Assembly (NCBI GenBank): GCA_965237565.1
Contig: OZ250145.1
Span: 868,001-932,000 of the forward strand
From: JANQSP01 sp965237565
GTDB lineage: Bacteria > Bdellovibrionota > Bdellovibrionia > Bdellovibrionales > UBA1609
DNA: 64,000 nt
Reading direction: 5' to 3'
In this document: positions 37,859 to 47,069 of the stretch, piece after piece
How positions within the stretch are numbered: position 1 is the first letter of the stretch
Layout: every line of letters starts with the position of its first letter
Translations under genes and position numbers: made by a program
The notes under the pieces: model-generated
The model's input: the letters and a program-made list of their open reading frames with translations, nothing else
What the model was told of the DNA's origin: nothing
The model's database searches: none

Positions 37859-38494
37859 TTATTCTTGGCTTGCAGTACGATACTTCTTCAGGGCCCGGAC
37901 CTGAGCAAGAAGCTTCTCAAGGCTTTCTTCCTCGGAGTCCATAACCTCTGGCGGCATACGGAAGCCTATGAGATAGCTACCCTTCCTATCTTTTCTTATA
38001 GCGTGCATGAATAGGACTGCCTGATTACCATTACAACCACTATAAATGGATAGGCTCTCGAAACCATTCACATTTTTTATCTGCTGCGACTCAACCACTA
38101 CATCAATAAGGGGTTGAGGGAAACTGGGAAGAAGACGCGGATTGTCGTCGAACCACTCTTGCATCGATTCAAAATCCTTATGAATATCATTCGTGGAAAG
38201 TGCCACAAAATATCTTCCTTCTTTGCGGTCCTCTCCAGATAGAACATCCACATCTCCCACACGAAATGTGCTGTACTCAAAGTCTTTGGGGGCATCGATA
38301 GAAACGGAAGCGCGAGATGAAAACATAGACACTGCCAGAAGATCAGCACGAGACAGGGAATCAGCTTGAACAGATGATGGTGACACAGAATGATTCAGAC
38401 TTTGATCATCTTTTTTGATTAAGAAAGCAAAGGAGGCGACAGCTACAATCACGACAAGGGACAGGGAGGAAAAAAGTATGTATTTGAATCTCAT
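37859..38494 (-). CDS. Membrane-anchored protein of unknown function
   Basis: 211 residues with one N-terminal helix (~5-25) and a soluble part outside the cytoplasm. I see no catalytic motif. The alternating strands around SVSIDAPKDFEYSTFRVGD and SYLIGFRMPPEVM loosely recall PsbP/Mog1-like folds (DUF1795 type), but this is weak. It lies upstream of, and in the same direction as, the 238-residue pentapeptide gene with a 22-base gap, so the two may be one transcript. Confidence 0.65.
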   Translation of the reverse strand: MRFKYILFSSLSLVVIVAVASFAFLIKKDDQSLNHSVSPSSVQADSLSRADLLAVSMFSSRASVSIDAPKDFEYSTFRVGDVDVLSGEDRKEGRYFVALSTNDIHKDFESMQEWFDDNPRLLPSFPQPLIDVVVESQQIKNVNGFESLSIYSGCNGNQAVLFMHAIRKDRKGSYLIGFRMPPEVMDSEEESLEKLLAQVRALKKYRTASQE

Positions 38495-38731
38495 TAAGAA
38501 GGAGTCTGACAGGGGAAATTACATCTAGCAAGGTTTTTTTATAAATAATTTTGATCTGAGCTTTTGGGGGAAAATTGGGTTTTTGATAGGGAAATAGTTG
38601 AAGCTGATAGGGATGAGTGGGAGCAACTTGGATTTTCTGGCGTCTAGAGTGATTCAATATGAAACATTCAGAAATTTTTTACGCACACTTGGAACACATC
38701 AGCGATTTCATTTGGGATGAATGGCTGAAAA

Positions 38732-39058
38732 TTAGGAACGGGGTTCAGAGTGAAATGGAGAAAGAAGAGGTTCTAAATCACCATTTGCAAATTGTTCTTG
38801 CACGATATCACAGCCACCAACGAACTCTCCCTTCACATAAAGTTGGGGAATGGTGGGCCATTCGGAATACTCTTTGATACCGCTACGGATGATTTCATTA
38901 CTCAACACATTAAAAAATCCATACTGTACGTTCATAGAGTTTAAAATCTCAACGACCCGAGCAGAGAAGCCACACAAAGGCTTATCAGGCGAACCCTTCA
39001 TGAAGAGCATGACAGAATGTTTTTCCAACAAATTTTTGATTTCCTCTTTCGTTTCCAT
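38732..39058 (-). CDS. grxD: Monothiol glutaredoxin, Grx4 type
   Basis: A 108-residue CGFS-type glutaredoxin that binds and transfers [2Fe-2S] clusters. The motif KGSPDKPLCGFSARVVEILN holds the single active Cys29. WPTIPQLYVKGEFVGGCDI forms the glutathione-binding part. GAGG lies six to seven bases before the reverse-strand ATG. No other iron-sulphur genes are adjacent. Confidence 0.94.
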   Translation of the reverse strand: METKEEIKNLLEKHSVMLFMKGSPDKPLCGFSARVVEILNSMNVQYGFFNVLSNEIIRSGIKEYSEWPTIPQLYVKGEFVGGCDIVQEQFANGDLEPLLSPFHSEPRS

Positions 39059-39168
39059 GATGGCCTCATTTTCTTTTCTTCTATCACAAAAAAACTATGA
39101 AAACAAAGGACTTTCTTATAAATAAATCAAGATTTGACAATTTTTTGGAGTCGTAGCAGGATTTTTTC

Positions 39169-39450
39169 ATGGAGAGTTTTTTTGTACCAGCCAGTGAAGA
39201 GAAGATAAAAAGAGAAAGAGAAAAAGCAAGGCAACTGAAAAAAACGAACTGGTGGAAAAAAAAACTCAATCAGGGTCAATGCTACTATTGTGGAAAGGAT
39301 TTCGATCCGGCTTTTTTAACTATGGATCATTTGGTTCCTGTTGTGCGTGGAGGGCAAAGCATAAAAAATAATTTGGTTGTAGCGTGTAGAAAATGCAATT
39401 CCAAAAAAAAACATAAGACTTTAGTAGAGATTCGTCTTCAAAAATCATAA
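39169..39450 (+). CDS. Small HNH-family endonuclease-like protein
   Basis: 93 residues. A Lys/Glu-rich helical N-terminus is followed by an HNH fold: CYYCGKDF, MDHLVPVVRGG (His and metal-site residues), NNLVVACRKCNSKKK. The four Cys probably hold a structural zinc. It starts at ATG with AGGA seven bases upstream. It is 52 bases upstream of the topoisomerase VI genes and in the same direction, so co-transcription is likely. Small chromosomal HNH proteins of this type are common and their substrate is usually unknown. Confidence 0.85.
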   Translation: MESFFVPASEEKIKREREKARQLKKTNWWKKKLNQGQCYYCGKDFDPAFLTMDHLVPVVRGGQSIKNNLVVACRKCNSKKKHKTLVEIRLQKS

Positions 39451-39502
39451 GAGTGGACAAAATAATTGAACATCTAGGATGAAAAAGTAAAAGGATACCA
39501 TT

Positions 39503-41308
39503 ATGTCAAATATCACATCTAGTAGCACGGCAGAGTATTTTGCGAAAAATTTGCAACAGGTAGGGTTTTCTTCTCCCACTAAGGCTGTTTTGACAACGCT
39601 GAAGGAGTCAGTAGATAACGCTTTGGACGCTTGCGAGGAGTCTCATATTCTTCCTGAGCTTATTGTGCAAGTAACTCGCAAAGGTAGTGCGACGGTGGTT
39701 TCTAAACAAAATACAGACTTGGTGGAGATTAGCGTAGAGGATAATGGTCCCGGTATTGCTCTAAGTGATTTACCCAAGGTATTTGGAGAATATTTGGCTT
39801 CATCAAAATTTGGCAGAGGACGTTGTTCTAGAGGCCAGCAGGGGATTGGAATTTCGGCAGCAACGACTTGGGCCCAATTAACCAATGCATCCGGCGTGAA
39901 TATTATCAGTAAGACAAAAAATATGGAAAAAGCTGTGAGTGCGAAAATAAATGTGAACATCAAAAAAAACAAGGGCATTTTTAAGAATAAAACTACAGTA
40001 GATTGGGACAAAGCTCATGGACTGAAAGTGGTGTTTTGTATTGATGGTCGAGTGCAACTCAATGGAGATGGAGGGCTCATCACTTATCTGGAGGGTACCG
40101 CCTTAGTCAATCCGCACTTGAGTTTGAGTTATAAATTGTTGGATAGGGATTGGAGAAAAATTGAGAAAGTTACATCTGTTGTGCCAAAGGTGCCACCAGC
40201 CACCTTACCCCATCCACACACGATGAAATTGGGAGAATTTATCTCGCATGCCCATTTGTATGGGAAGATTACATTTGAGGCTTTTTTTAAAAAAGGATTT
40301 TCCCAAATCAATTCCTCTATTATTTCTGATTTTGTAAAACATGGGCTAAAGAAATCTTTGCTCAATAAAACAATGAATACTTTATCCGAAAGGGAGTACA
40401 AAAAAATCTTTCATAGTATTCAAGAAACAGACATGCCGAGACCTTCCACTCGTTCTGTTTTGACAGTGGGGGAAGAAGCTCTGTCTCAAGCAATTCAAAG
40501 AATGGGCGAGGTGGATTTTTTTAGTGTAATCACTCGGCGACCAAAAATTTGTGACAACAAACCAGTAGTGGTGGAAACAGCCGTAGCTCGCCTGTTGGAT
40601 AGGAACAAAGAAGGAGGAGAAGAACAACTCATTCAGTTAATGAGATTTGCCAACCGAGTGCCTCTTCAATTTGATAAATCAGCCTGTGCCATTACGAAGG
40701 CTGTCGAGTCTGTAAATTGGCGGACTTATGGTTTGTCTCAGCAAAAAAATAGTTTGCCTCAAGGTCCCTATGTTTTTGCTGTTGCTGTGACATCCCCTTT
40801 TATTAAATTTAAAAATGCTTCTAAGGAAACGATTGATGCCAGTGAGGAATTGGTGGAGGAGATCCGTCGTACTCTGATGCAAACCGGACAAAAACTTTCT
40901 CGTCATATCAAGAGGGAAAAAAAAGCTGATGAATTAAAAAGAAAGACCCAATATATTAAACAGTTTGTTCCTGTGCTTCTGGAAAAGCTGAAAGATATCA
41001 CGAAAGCAAATAAGAAAAGGGTAGCCAAAGCTGAAAAAGGGATCATGAAAATTCTGAGCCATGATACGGAACAAATGGCAAAGGCTTTGAAAAAAGCAGA
41101 GACCCATTTGGAAGAATTAAAAAAGACTTTGCATAGACCTTTCGTTTCAGAAAAAATAGAGGAGCTTGAAAAGAAAGAAAGTGAAGACATAAATGGACTG
41201 AAGCAAAAAAAACAAAAGAACGTGCTTACGAAGAAAGAAAAAGTAGAAAAGCCAAAAACAAAAAAGTTTAAAAGAAAAGTAAAGGGCAAAAAGAAAAAAG
41301 GAACATAA
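39503..41308 (+). CDS. top6B: DNA topoisomerase VI subunit B
   Basis: A 601-residue GHKL ATPase subunit of the type IIB topoisomerase. The Bergerat-fold motifs are KESVDNALDACEE (N box), EDNGPGIALSDLP (G1) and GRCSRGQQGIGISA (G2). The H2TH/transducer part follows, with a Lys in SWITCH position likely within RNSLPQG-like QQKNSLPQGPYVFAVAV. The last ~110 residues form a Lys/Glu-rich coiled coil with a very basic end (KFKRKVKGKKKKGT), longer than usual. AAGGA precedes the ATG. Topoisomerase VI is typical of archaea and plants and sporadic in bacteria. Subunit A follows at once. Confidence 0.95.
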   Translation: MSNITSSSTAEYFAKNLQQVGFSSPTKAVLTTLKESVDNALDACEESHILPELIVQVTRKGSATVVSKQNTDLVEISVEDNGPGIALSDLPKVFGEYLASSKFGRGRCSRGQQGIGISAATTWAQLTNASGVNIISKTKNMEKAVSAKINVNIKKNKGIFKNKTTVDWDKAHGLKVVFCIDGRVQLNGDGGLITYLEGTALVNPHLSLSYKLLDRDWRKIEKVTSVVPKVPPATLPHPHTMKLGEFISHAHLYGKITFEAFFKKGFSQINSSIISDFVKHGLKKSLLNKTMNTLSEREYKKIFHSIQETDMPRPSTRSVLTVGEEALSQAIQRMGEVDFFSVITRRPKICDNKPVVVETAVARLLDRNKEGGEEQLIQLMRFANRVPLQFDKSACAITKAVESVNWRTYGLSQQKNSLPQGPYVFAVAVTSPFIKFKNASKETIDASEELVEEIRRTLMQTGQKLSRHIKREKKADELKRKTQYIKQFVPVLLEKLKDITKANKKRVAKAEKGIMKILSHDTEQMAKALKKAETHLEELKKTLHRPFVSEKIEELEKKESEDINGLKQKKQKNVLTKKEKVEKPKTKKFKRKVKGKKKKGT

Positions 41309-42481
41309 TTGGTGGCTAAGAGAAATTTCATTCGGGTCAGAAAATCAAGCAAGAATATTCCAAAATATTCTATAGAGCTTTGCAATAAAATATTGAGAGA
41401 CTTAGAGAGGGCCAAACGACCTGTATTATCGGCAGTCAAATGTTCGCTTGACAACAGCCAATATGATGCCAGCAAGGGCTATCTCACTCCAATGGGTAAA
41501 ATGGTAGATTCAGAACTAAATGTTTCTTCTGTTCAAAAAATATCTCGGGCAATTTTTCTTCTAGAAATTTTACTCAACAATTTGAAATCAGGATCAGTGA
41601 ATACCAAAAGAGAGATTTACTATATTTCAAAAGGTCTCATCAGATCCAAATCTCTTTACAAACCTTTGGATTTTGATTCCCAATCTGACAGTGATTCAAT
41701 TATTGATTTTATATGTGACATGATGGAAGTGTATCGTGAAGAATTGAATTGTTTTGCAAATGATCGGGGAGGACAAACCTACTCCAAAAATCTTATTGTT
41801 ACAGAAACTCTTTCAGATAAAACCAAGGCAGTTGTCGATTTGTCTTCTATGGGGACGACTCCCTTTCAACCAAAAAATAAACCTCAACAGTTTGAGTTGA
41901 AAAAAAAGGGGCGTTTGGATTTTTGCTTGGTGGTGGAATCGGAGGGTACAGCTAACACTTTGGTGACGAACGGAATGACGAAAAGACATGCTTGCATTGT
42001 AATGGGAGCTCAAGGGGTGCCGAGCAATGCGGTTCGTGGCTGGTGTCGCACCATCCAAAATCAATTGAAGACCCCTATCTTTTTTTATGGTGATTTGGAT
42101 GCCTACACTTTGCAAAATATTTATCGAACTTTGAAGGCGGGCTCAGCGGCGAGTTTGATTCGAAACGCTGATTTCAGTGCTCCAGATGTACATTTTTTGG
42201 GATTGCTTCCTGAAGACGTAAAAAAGTACAAGCTTCATTGTTACGACGTTTCTTCTAAAAATGCCAGTGAAATGAGGTCTATCAAGAAAGCAAAGGACGC
42301 TTTGAAAAATGATCCTTTTTTTCGGGATAAGAAGAATAAGAAACTTGCACAAATTTTACAGTGGTTGATTAAAGAAAAAAAACGTTGTGAACAACAATCT
42401 GTATTTTCCACTGATCCCAAAAACCCCATGGTGCTAGAGCAATTTATCGTCAATAAAATCAAATCAAAGTCTTATTGTTAA
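41309..42481 (+). CDS. top6A: DNA topoisomerase VI subunit A (Spo11-like)
   Basis: A 390-residue DNA-cleaving subunit. The winged-helix active site NTKREIYYISK holds the catalytic Tyr (Tyr105 by alignment with Spo11/Top6A). The Toprim domain shows the acidic residues VVESEG and FFYGDLDAYTLQN. It forms an A2B2 enzyme with Top6B that passes one duplex through another using ATP. It starts at TTG 41309 directly after the Top6B stop, with GTG 41312 as alternative; AGGA is well placed for both. The stop shares TTAA with the reverse-strand stop of the next gene, so the two genes end tail to tail with no terminator between. Confidence 0.95.
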   Translation: MVAKRNFIRVRKSSKNIPKYSIELCNKILRDLERAKRPVLSAVKCSLDNSQYDASKGYLTPMGKMVDSELNVSSVQKISRAIFLLEILLNNLKSGSVNTKREIYYISKGLIRSKSLYKPLDFDSQSDSDSIIDFICDMMEVYREELNCFANDRGGQTYSKNLIVTETLSDKTKAVVDLSSMGTTPFQPKNKPQQFELKKKGRLDFCLVVESEGTANTLVTNGMTKRHACIVMGAQGVPSNAVRGWCRTIQNQLKTPIFFYGDLDAYTLQNIYRTLKAGSAASLIRNADFSAPDVHFLGLLPEDVKKYKLHCYDVSSKNASEMRSIKKAKDALKNDPFFRDKKNKKLAQILQWLIKEKKRCEQQSVFSTDPKNPMVLEQFIVNKIKSKSYC

Positions 42482-44409
42482 ATAAAACTGCGAGCCCACT
42501 GTCTAATTTTTTCTCTTGGATGTTTTGTCAGTTGCTTTTGTTTGATGATTTTCACTAAAGAGGGCGAAGAAATTTCTAAAGTTCCAAATGTTTCTAAGCT
42601 TTTCAATAAAAGTTCTTCATCTTGGCTCTGGCTTATAATTGTTTCGATTCGATTGATATGCTTGTTCAGATAACTATTGGTTCCCCTTTTCAATGTGGGA
42701 GAAGAATTTTCCATTACATAAAGAGTTTGTAAAGCTTCTAAAAAAAGTTCATCATTTTTTGTGCTTTCCACAAGTTGTTTGACATCATTATAAGATTGTA
42801 AATCACCCGATTTTAGCTTGTTTAATGTCCGAACAGCTTGTAATTGTATCCACTTATCTTTATGATTTGCGTGTTTTGCAATTTCACGATGAATACGATA
42901 ATCCTTTACACGAGCGTAAGCCAAAGCATACATAGAGTAAAAGAGTAGGCCGGGAAAAGATTCCAAATGCAAAAGCTTTGCAATTGTCTCAACGGTGATT
43001 GAGTCACTTACATCCAGATGCCCCAAAGTTTTTAAAACTTGATAGCAAACCAAGAGATCTTCTTGTGCTGGAGGTTTTTTTTTATGTATGCTTTTTATAC
43101 AAAGATTGATTAACCGGCGGTGAACCAAATAACTTGTTACATTGAAAGATTCTATGATCAACGGAGACCAAATGTTTCGGTAAAAATTTTGGTTAAAATC
43201 ATCCCCTCCTAGGTTGAGTGATTTTGGATCTATCTTTTCGTTATAGATGAGAGCGGTAGAGAAATCATAAGCCTCGGAGGTGGGTTGTCCCACAACTTGG
43301 AGAGAGTATTTTCGTAAATCTTTTTTGTATAGTGAATCTGTGACCCATCCAAAGGAGTTTAAAAAAGTTAAGAACTGAATTTTTGCATAGGGTAAGTGGT
43401 CATTGATTTTATCGTATAGGCCGACAAACTCATTTCTTATGGTGCGGTCGTTTTTTAACTCATTAAAAACCTGTACATTTTTACTCAATAAAAAGGATCG
43501 AGTCGAAATAAAATTTTTAATGGCTGAAAAAGCCAAAACACCTTCTCCAGAGTGAAATAAATCCTTCACAATTTGGAGGCCTTCATGATTGTCTAGGGAG
43601 TCTTGGAACAGAGGGCACATTTTTTGAAAGCTAGAGAAATTGGGATGCTTGTGAGTCAAACCATGGCTTTGTGTGATACTTCCTCCAATGGTTTTGTGAA
43701 TCAAAGAGTTATATTCCCCCGACTGTAGTTGCTCTAGATAAGATGCATAATCGCCATACCCTTGATTGACGGAGCGAAAGTAATTACTTAAGGGCCTGCG
43801 AATATGTTTGCCGAGCGGGCTTAAGGAATGAAATCCATAAATATTTGTTTGGCCATGAAAAACTAGCTCCATTTGTTCCCTAAAGGATAGGCCGTAAGGG
43901 AGATAACGAGTGGCCACTACAATTTCAGCCATATCTCGAATCATGTTGTGATCTAACAACACTTCTAGATATTCCTCTGGAGTTCTTTGGTCTCTTCCTT
44001 TCTGTGCCATTGTGTTGCAACCGAATAGAAATACCTCCTTCACATTGGATAAAATTCCATTGCAGGAATTGGAACAAGATTGTTTTTGCATCATCTCGCT
44101 TGGGAGGATGTAGCTGTGAGTTTCTCCAAAAAATAGGCCTCCAAAATGTCCAGAAATTACCAAAATATCGCAACGATATTTTTTATCTTGGCAAGCTTTG
44201 GTAAACCAATGGATATTATTCGGAGTGGATTCTGTATCCAGAGGCACCAATTCCACAAAATCGAAATCTCTTTCACTCAAGTAATCCTTGAATATATTGA
44301 TTTCATCGGAGGAATTGATTGTTATGGAACAGACTTGGTACTTCTCTTTAGCTAAGGAGCATGGCAAATAACAAAACAGCAAAAGAGACAAGAAAATGGT
44401 TTTTTTCAT
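42478..44409 (-). CDS. Exported caspase-like (CHAT/C25-type) protein with helical-repeat C-terminus
   Basis: 643 residues with a signal peptide (~1-20, cleavage after S-L-A). Residues ~24-190 look like a caspase-hemoglobinase fold: strand plus His in CDILVISGHFGG (His88), then strand plus Cys in EVFLFGCNTMAQKG (Cys131), the His-Gly and Cys dyad layout of CHAT and clostripain-like peptidases. The middle has no motif I know. From ~430 the protein is helical, with HEAT-like units (KWIQLQAVRTLNKLKSGD, DELFLEALQTLYVMENSS, EELLLKSLETFGTLEISS). The domain call rests on motif pattern, not on a search. It is expected in the periplasm or outside the cell. It is monocistronic on this strand. Confidence 0.65.
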   Translation of the reverse strand: MKKTIFLSLLLFCYLPCSLAKEKYQVCSITINSSDEINIFKDYLSERDFDFVELVPLDTESTPNNIHWFTKACQDKKYRCDILVISGHFGGLFFGETHSYILPSEMMQKQSCSNSCNGILSNVKEVFLFGCNTMAQKGRDQRTPEEYLEVLLDHNMIRDMAEIVVATRYLPYGLSFREQMELVFHGQTNIYGFHSLSPLGKHIRRPLSNYFRSVNQGYGDYASYLEQLQSGEYNSLIHKTIGGSITQSHGLTHKHPNFSSFQKMCPLFQDSLDNHEGLQIVKDLFHSGEGVLAFSAIKNFISTRSFLLSKNVQVFNELKNDRTIRNEFVGLYDKINDHLPYAKIQFLTFLNSFGWVTDSLYKKDLRKYSLQVVGQPTSEAYDFSTALIYNEKIDPKSLNLGGDDFNQNFYRNIWSPLIIESFNVTSYLVHRRLINLCIKSIHKKKPPAQEDLLVCYQVLKTLGHLDVSDSITVETIAKLLHLESFPGLLFYSMYALAYARVKDYRIHREIAKHANHKDKWIQLQAVRTLNKLKSGDLQSYNDVKQLVESTKNDELFLEALQTLYVMENSSPTLKRGTNSYLNKHINRIETIISQSQDEELLLKSLETFGTLEISSPSLVKIIKQKQLTKHPREKIRQWARSFI

Positions 44410-44528
44410 ATAGTTACTGATGAAAAATAGCCCTATGTTTGTGCTTTGAACCTCTTTTTGCTATGTGGATAAAAAATTTGGCTTTTATCAGATGTTCTAT
44501 CACCTTGTTTGCACTTTTTGTGACTGTA

Positions 44529-46847
44529 CTATATCCCATTTGTTCCCTTGCGCGGATTGAACGGAATGTTTTTTAGTTGCTCTCTCAATTCATTAACAGT
44601 CAAAACGGGAAGTTGACAAGCTCCCTCTTCACAAATGTAGACAGTGCTTTTGCCATCTATGGCTGTTTTTCGCTTTATGGGTTTGAGTAGTTTGGATTGT
44701 TCTTCTACTTCGGAATGATAGACAAGGCTCAAAACCTTGTGAGGCAGATACCAGCTTTTTAATTCATTGAAAAGAGGATCTGAATCCAAATTCGTTCCGT
44801 CAGCTAAGACCAAAACGATCTCATGCACTCGACTGTGATAATAATCCAATGCCAAAAGCCATTCGGAAAAAGAAAGAGGATGTTTTTCGATAAGAGATCC
44901 GAAGCTTTTCAGAGTCTTTTCAGCCCTTTGCTTATAATGATTGTTTCCGCTTAACTCAGCCAAACGAAGCAGATTCATCAAAGCCACTGCGTTCCCCGAA
45001 GGTTCTGCTCCATCATAAGAGGGCTTTTCTCTGACTAACAAAGGTTTATAGCTTTTGGCTGTCATAAAAAAACCACCTTCTTTTTTGTCTTCAAACTCTT
45101 CTTCCAATATTTTGTCTAACTTTATTGCTCTTTTTAGCCACTTGATATGGCCTGTCCATTCATAAAGGTCTAATAAAGCTGCTGCGAAAAAAGCATAATC
45201 ATTCAGATAAGCTGGGATGTAGGCTCGATCATCCTTCCACACTCGGTAAAGTTGGTCGTTTTTATACATTTGATCCCAGATGAATTGAGCAGACTTTTCA
45301 GCTTGTGAAAGATATTTCTTTTCATTGAAAACAAAAAAGCCATAAACAAAGGCAGAGATCATCAGGCCATTCCAGGCCGACAATATTTTTTCATCCCTTA
45401 AGGGTTTGGGTCTTAGCTCACGTGTTTCATAGAGAATTTGATGAGCAGAATCCAAAAGCTTCTGAGCTTGGACGGGAGAAAGACCCAGTTCTTTTGAAGC
45501 CTCTGACAATTTTTTTGATTGATACAAAATGTTTCGCTTTTCGAAATTTCCTTGGGCAGTAATGTTGTAATAATTTTTTACCAACTGAGCTGATTTTTTG
45601 TCCAAAGCCTTCTCAATCTCTTCTGGAGTCCAAGTAAAATAATAACCTTCTTCTTTTTCTCCCATATGGGAAAGACTGTCGGCATCTGTGGCTGAAAAAA
45701 AACCACCATCTTTTGCGCTCATATCTCTTATTACATAATCTAAAATTCCTTGTGCTACTTGTTTATAACTTTCCTTCTTTGTTAATTGATAGGCCTCCAA
45801 ATAAACAAGTGCCAACAGAGCTTGGTCATAGAGCATTTTTTCAAAATGGGGAACGAGCCATTTTTCATCTGTGGAGTAGCGATGAAACCCCCCTCCCACT
45901 TGATCGTGAATTCCTCCCTTTAACAGACCTTCTAGAAAGGAGTGGAGCTTTGTTAAAGGTTTTTTTGTTTTTACATAAGATCGTAGTAGGAATCTAGCAG
46001 GGAAGGAACTAGGAAACTTGGGAGCTCCTTTCATTCCTCCATAAACTGGATCGGAATGAGCTTCCACTATTTTGTACAGGTCCTGAAAAACACTTTCATC
46101 TGGAACCAAATGCGAAGTGCTTGAGATGGAAAAATTTTTCCGAATGGCTTTTTGCAAATTTTCCCCATCCTGCTTTACTATTTCCGGTTCTTCATCATAA
46201 AGCTTTTTTAAATTTTGCAGGAGGGATAAAAAGCCAACAGACAAACCTCGATCACCGGTGCGAGCGGGAAAGTATGTTCCTCCGTAAAAAGCTTTTTTAT
46301 CTGGAGTGAGCCAAACCGTCATGGGCCACCCACCCCTTCCTGTCATTAGCTGAACCGTACTCATATAGATGGAATCAATGTCCGGCCTCTCCTCTCGATC
46401 TACTTTTATGGCAATATAATTTTCATTCATGTAACGAGCGATTTCCAAATCTTCAAAAGATTCCTCTTCCATTACATGGCACCAATGACAGGTGGAATAC
46501 CCCACGCTTAGCAAAACAGGTAGATTTTTTTCTTTAGCTCTTTGAAAGGCCAACTCCCCCCAAGGGTACCAGTTCACAGGATTGTGAGCGTGTTGCAGAA
46601 GATAGGGACTGTTCTCTAAGAACAGGTGATTGGTGAACAAAGCCTTTCCTTTAGCATCCAAATGACGAGTTCGAGGACGGTAGGATTCTCCTCTTTTCTT
46701 TCTCATTTTTTCAAACGCAAGCAGAAGTTTTGGATCTTTTATTTTTCCATTTGACGAAAAATTTTTATCATTCATAAAGAGTATTCCAAAAAAGAAAACG
46801 AGCAGGATTCCTGATAGAATCGTAGCTGACCATACAAGATACTTCAT
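44529..46847 (-). CDS. Membrane-anchored thioredoxin-domain protein (DUF255/YyaL family)
   Basis: 772 residues. An N-terminal membrane helix (~7-26) and ~45-residue linker precede the DUF255 thioredoxin-like domain (NSPYLLQHAHNPVNWYPWG, YSTCHWCHVMEEESF with the CxxC motif, REERPDIDSIYM, GGWPMTVWLTPD). The rest is the (alpha/alpha)6-barrel common to this family (for example GGFHRYSTDEKWLVPHFEKM and SAWNGLMISAF). Most family members are cytoplasmic; the helix here implies a periplasmic location. The biochemical activity of the family is not settled. It is divergent from the coiled-coil gene at 47070. Confidence 0.9.
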   Translation of the reverse strand: MKYLVWSATILSGILLVFFFGILFMNDKNFSSNGKIKDPKLLLAFEKMRKKRGESYRPRTRHLDAKGKALFTNHLFLENSPYLLQHAHNPVNWYPWGELAFQRAKEKNLPVLLSVGYSTCHWCHVMEEESFEDLEIARYMNENYIAIKVDREERPDIDSIYMSTVQLMTGRGGWPMTVWLTPDKKAFYGGTYFPARTGDRGLSVGFLSLLQNLKKLYDEEPEIVKQDGENLQKAIRKNFSISSTSHLVPDESVFQDLYKIVEAHSDPVYGGMKGAPKFPSSFPARFLLRSYVKTKKPLTKLHSFLEGLLKGGIHDQVGGGFHRYSTDEKWLVPHFEKMLYDQALLALVYLEAYQLTKKESYKQVAQGILDYVIRDMSAKDGGFFSATDADSLSHMGEKEEGYYFTWTPEEIEKALDKKSAQLVKNYYNITAQGNFEKRNILYQSKKLSEASKELGLSPVQAQKLLDSAHQILYETRELRPKPLRDEKILSAWNGLMISAFVYGFFVFNEKKYLSQAEKSAQFIWDQMYKNDQLYRVWKDDRAYIPAYLNDYAFFAAALLDLYEWTGHIKWLKRAIKLDKILEEEFEDKKEGGFFMTAKSYKPLLVREKPSYDGAEPSGNAVALMNLLRLAELSGNNHYKQRAEKTLKSFGSLIEKHPLSFSEWLLALDYYHSRVHEIVLVLADGTNLDSDPLFNELKSWYLPHKVLSLVYHSEVEEQSKLLKPIKRKTAIDGKSTVYICEEGACQLPVLTVNELREQLKNIPFNPRKGTNGI

Positions 46848-47069
46848 TGTTTAAATCTAACACATTGTGAAGCAATTTTTTTTACCCTCTTGAAATTTTT
46901 CCTTTAAAACAAAAAATTTTATTTTTTTCTTCACTTTTGAAAACGGAACTCTTTGCCTGTGAACAAATGTTTGTTTATGAACCCATCTCTCTTGTTTGTC
47001 GCGTAGCATAAAGTCTGGGTTTTTTGCTTTGACAAATAAGGGGAGCATTGAAAGACTTTTAGGGACTTA

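Noticed and set aside
46857..47048. 63-codon reverse frame in the gap before the coiled-coil gene
   Set aside because: It is very Lys/Phe-rich, has no ribosome-binding site or recognisable fold, and lies in a divergent promoter gap.
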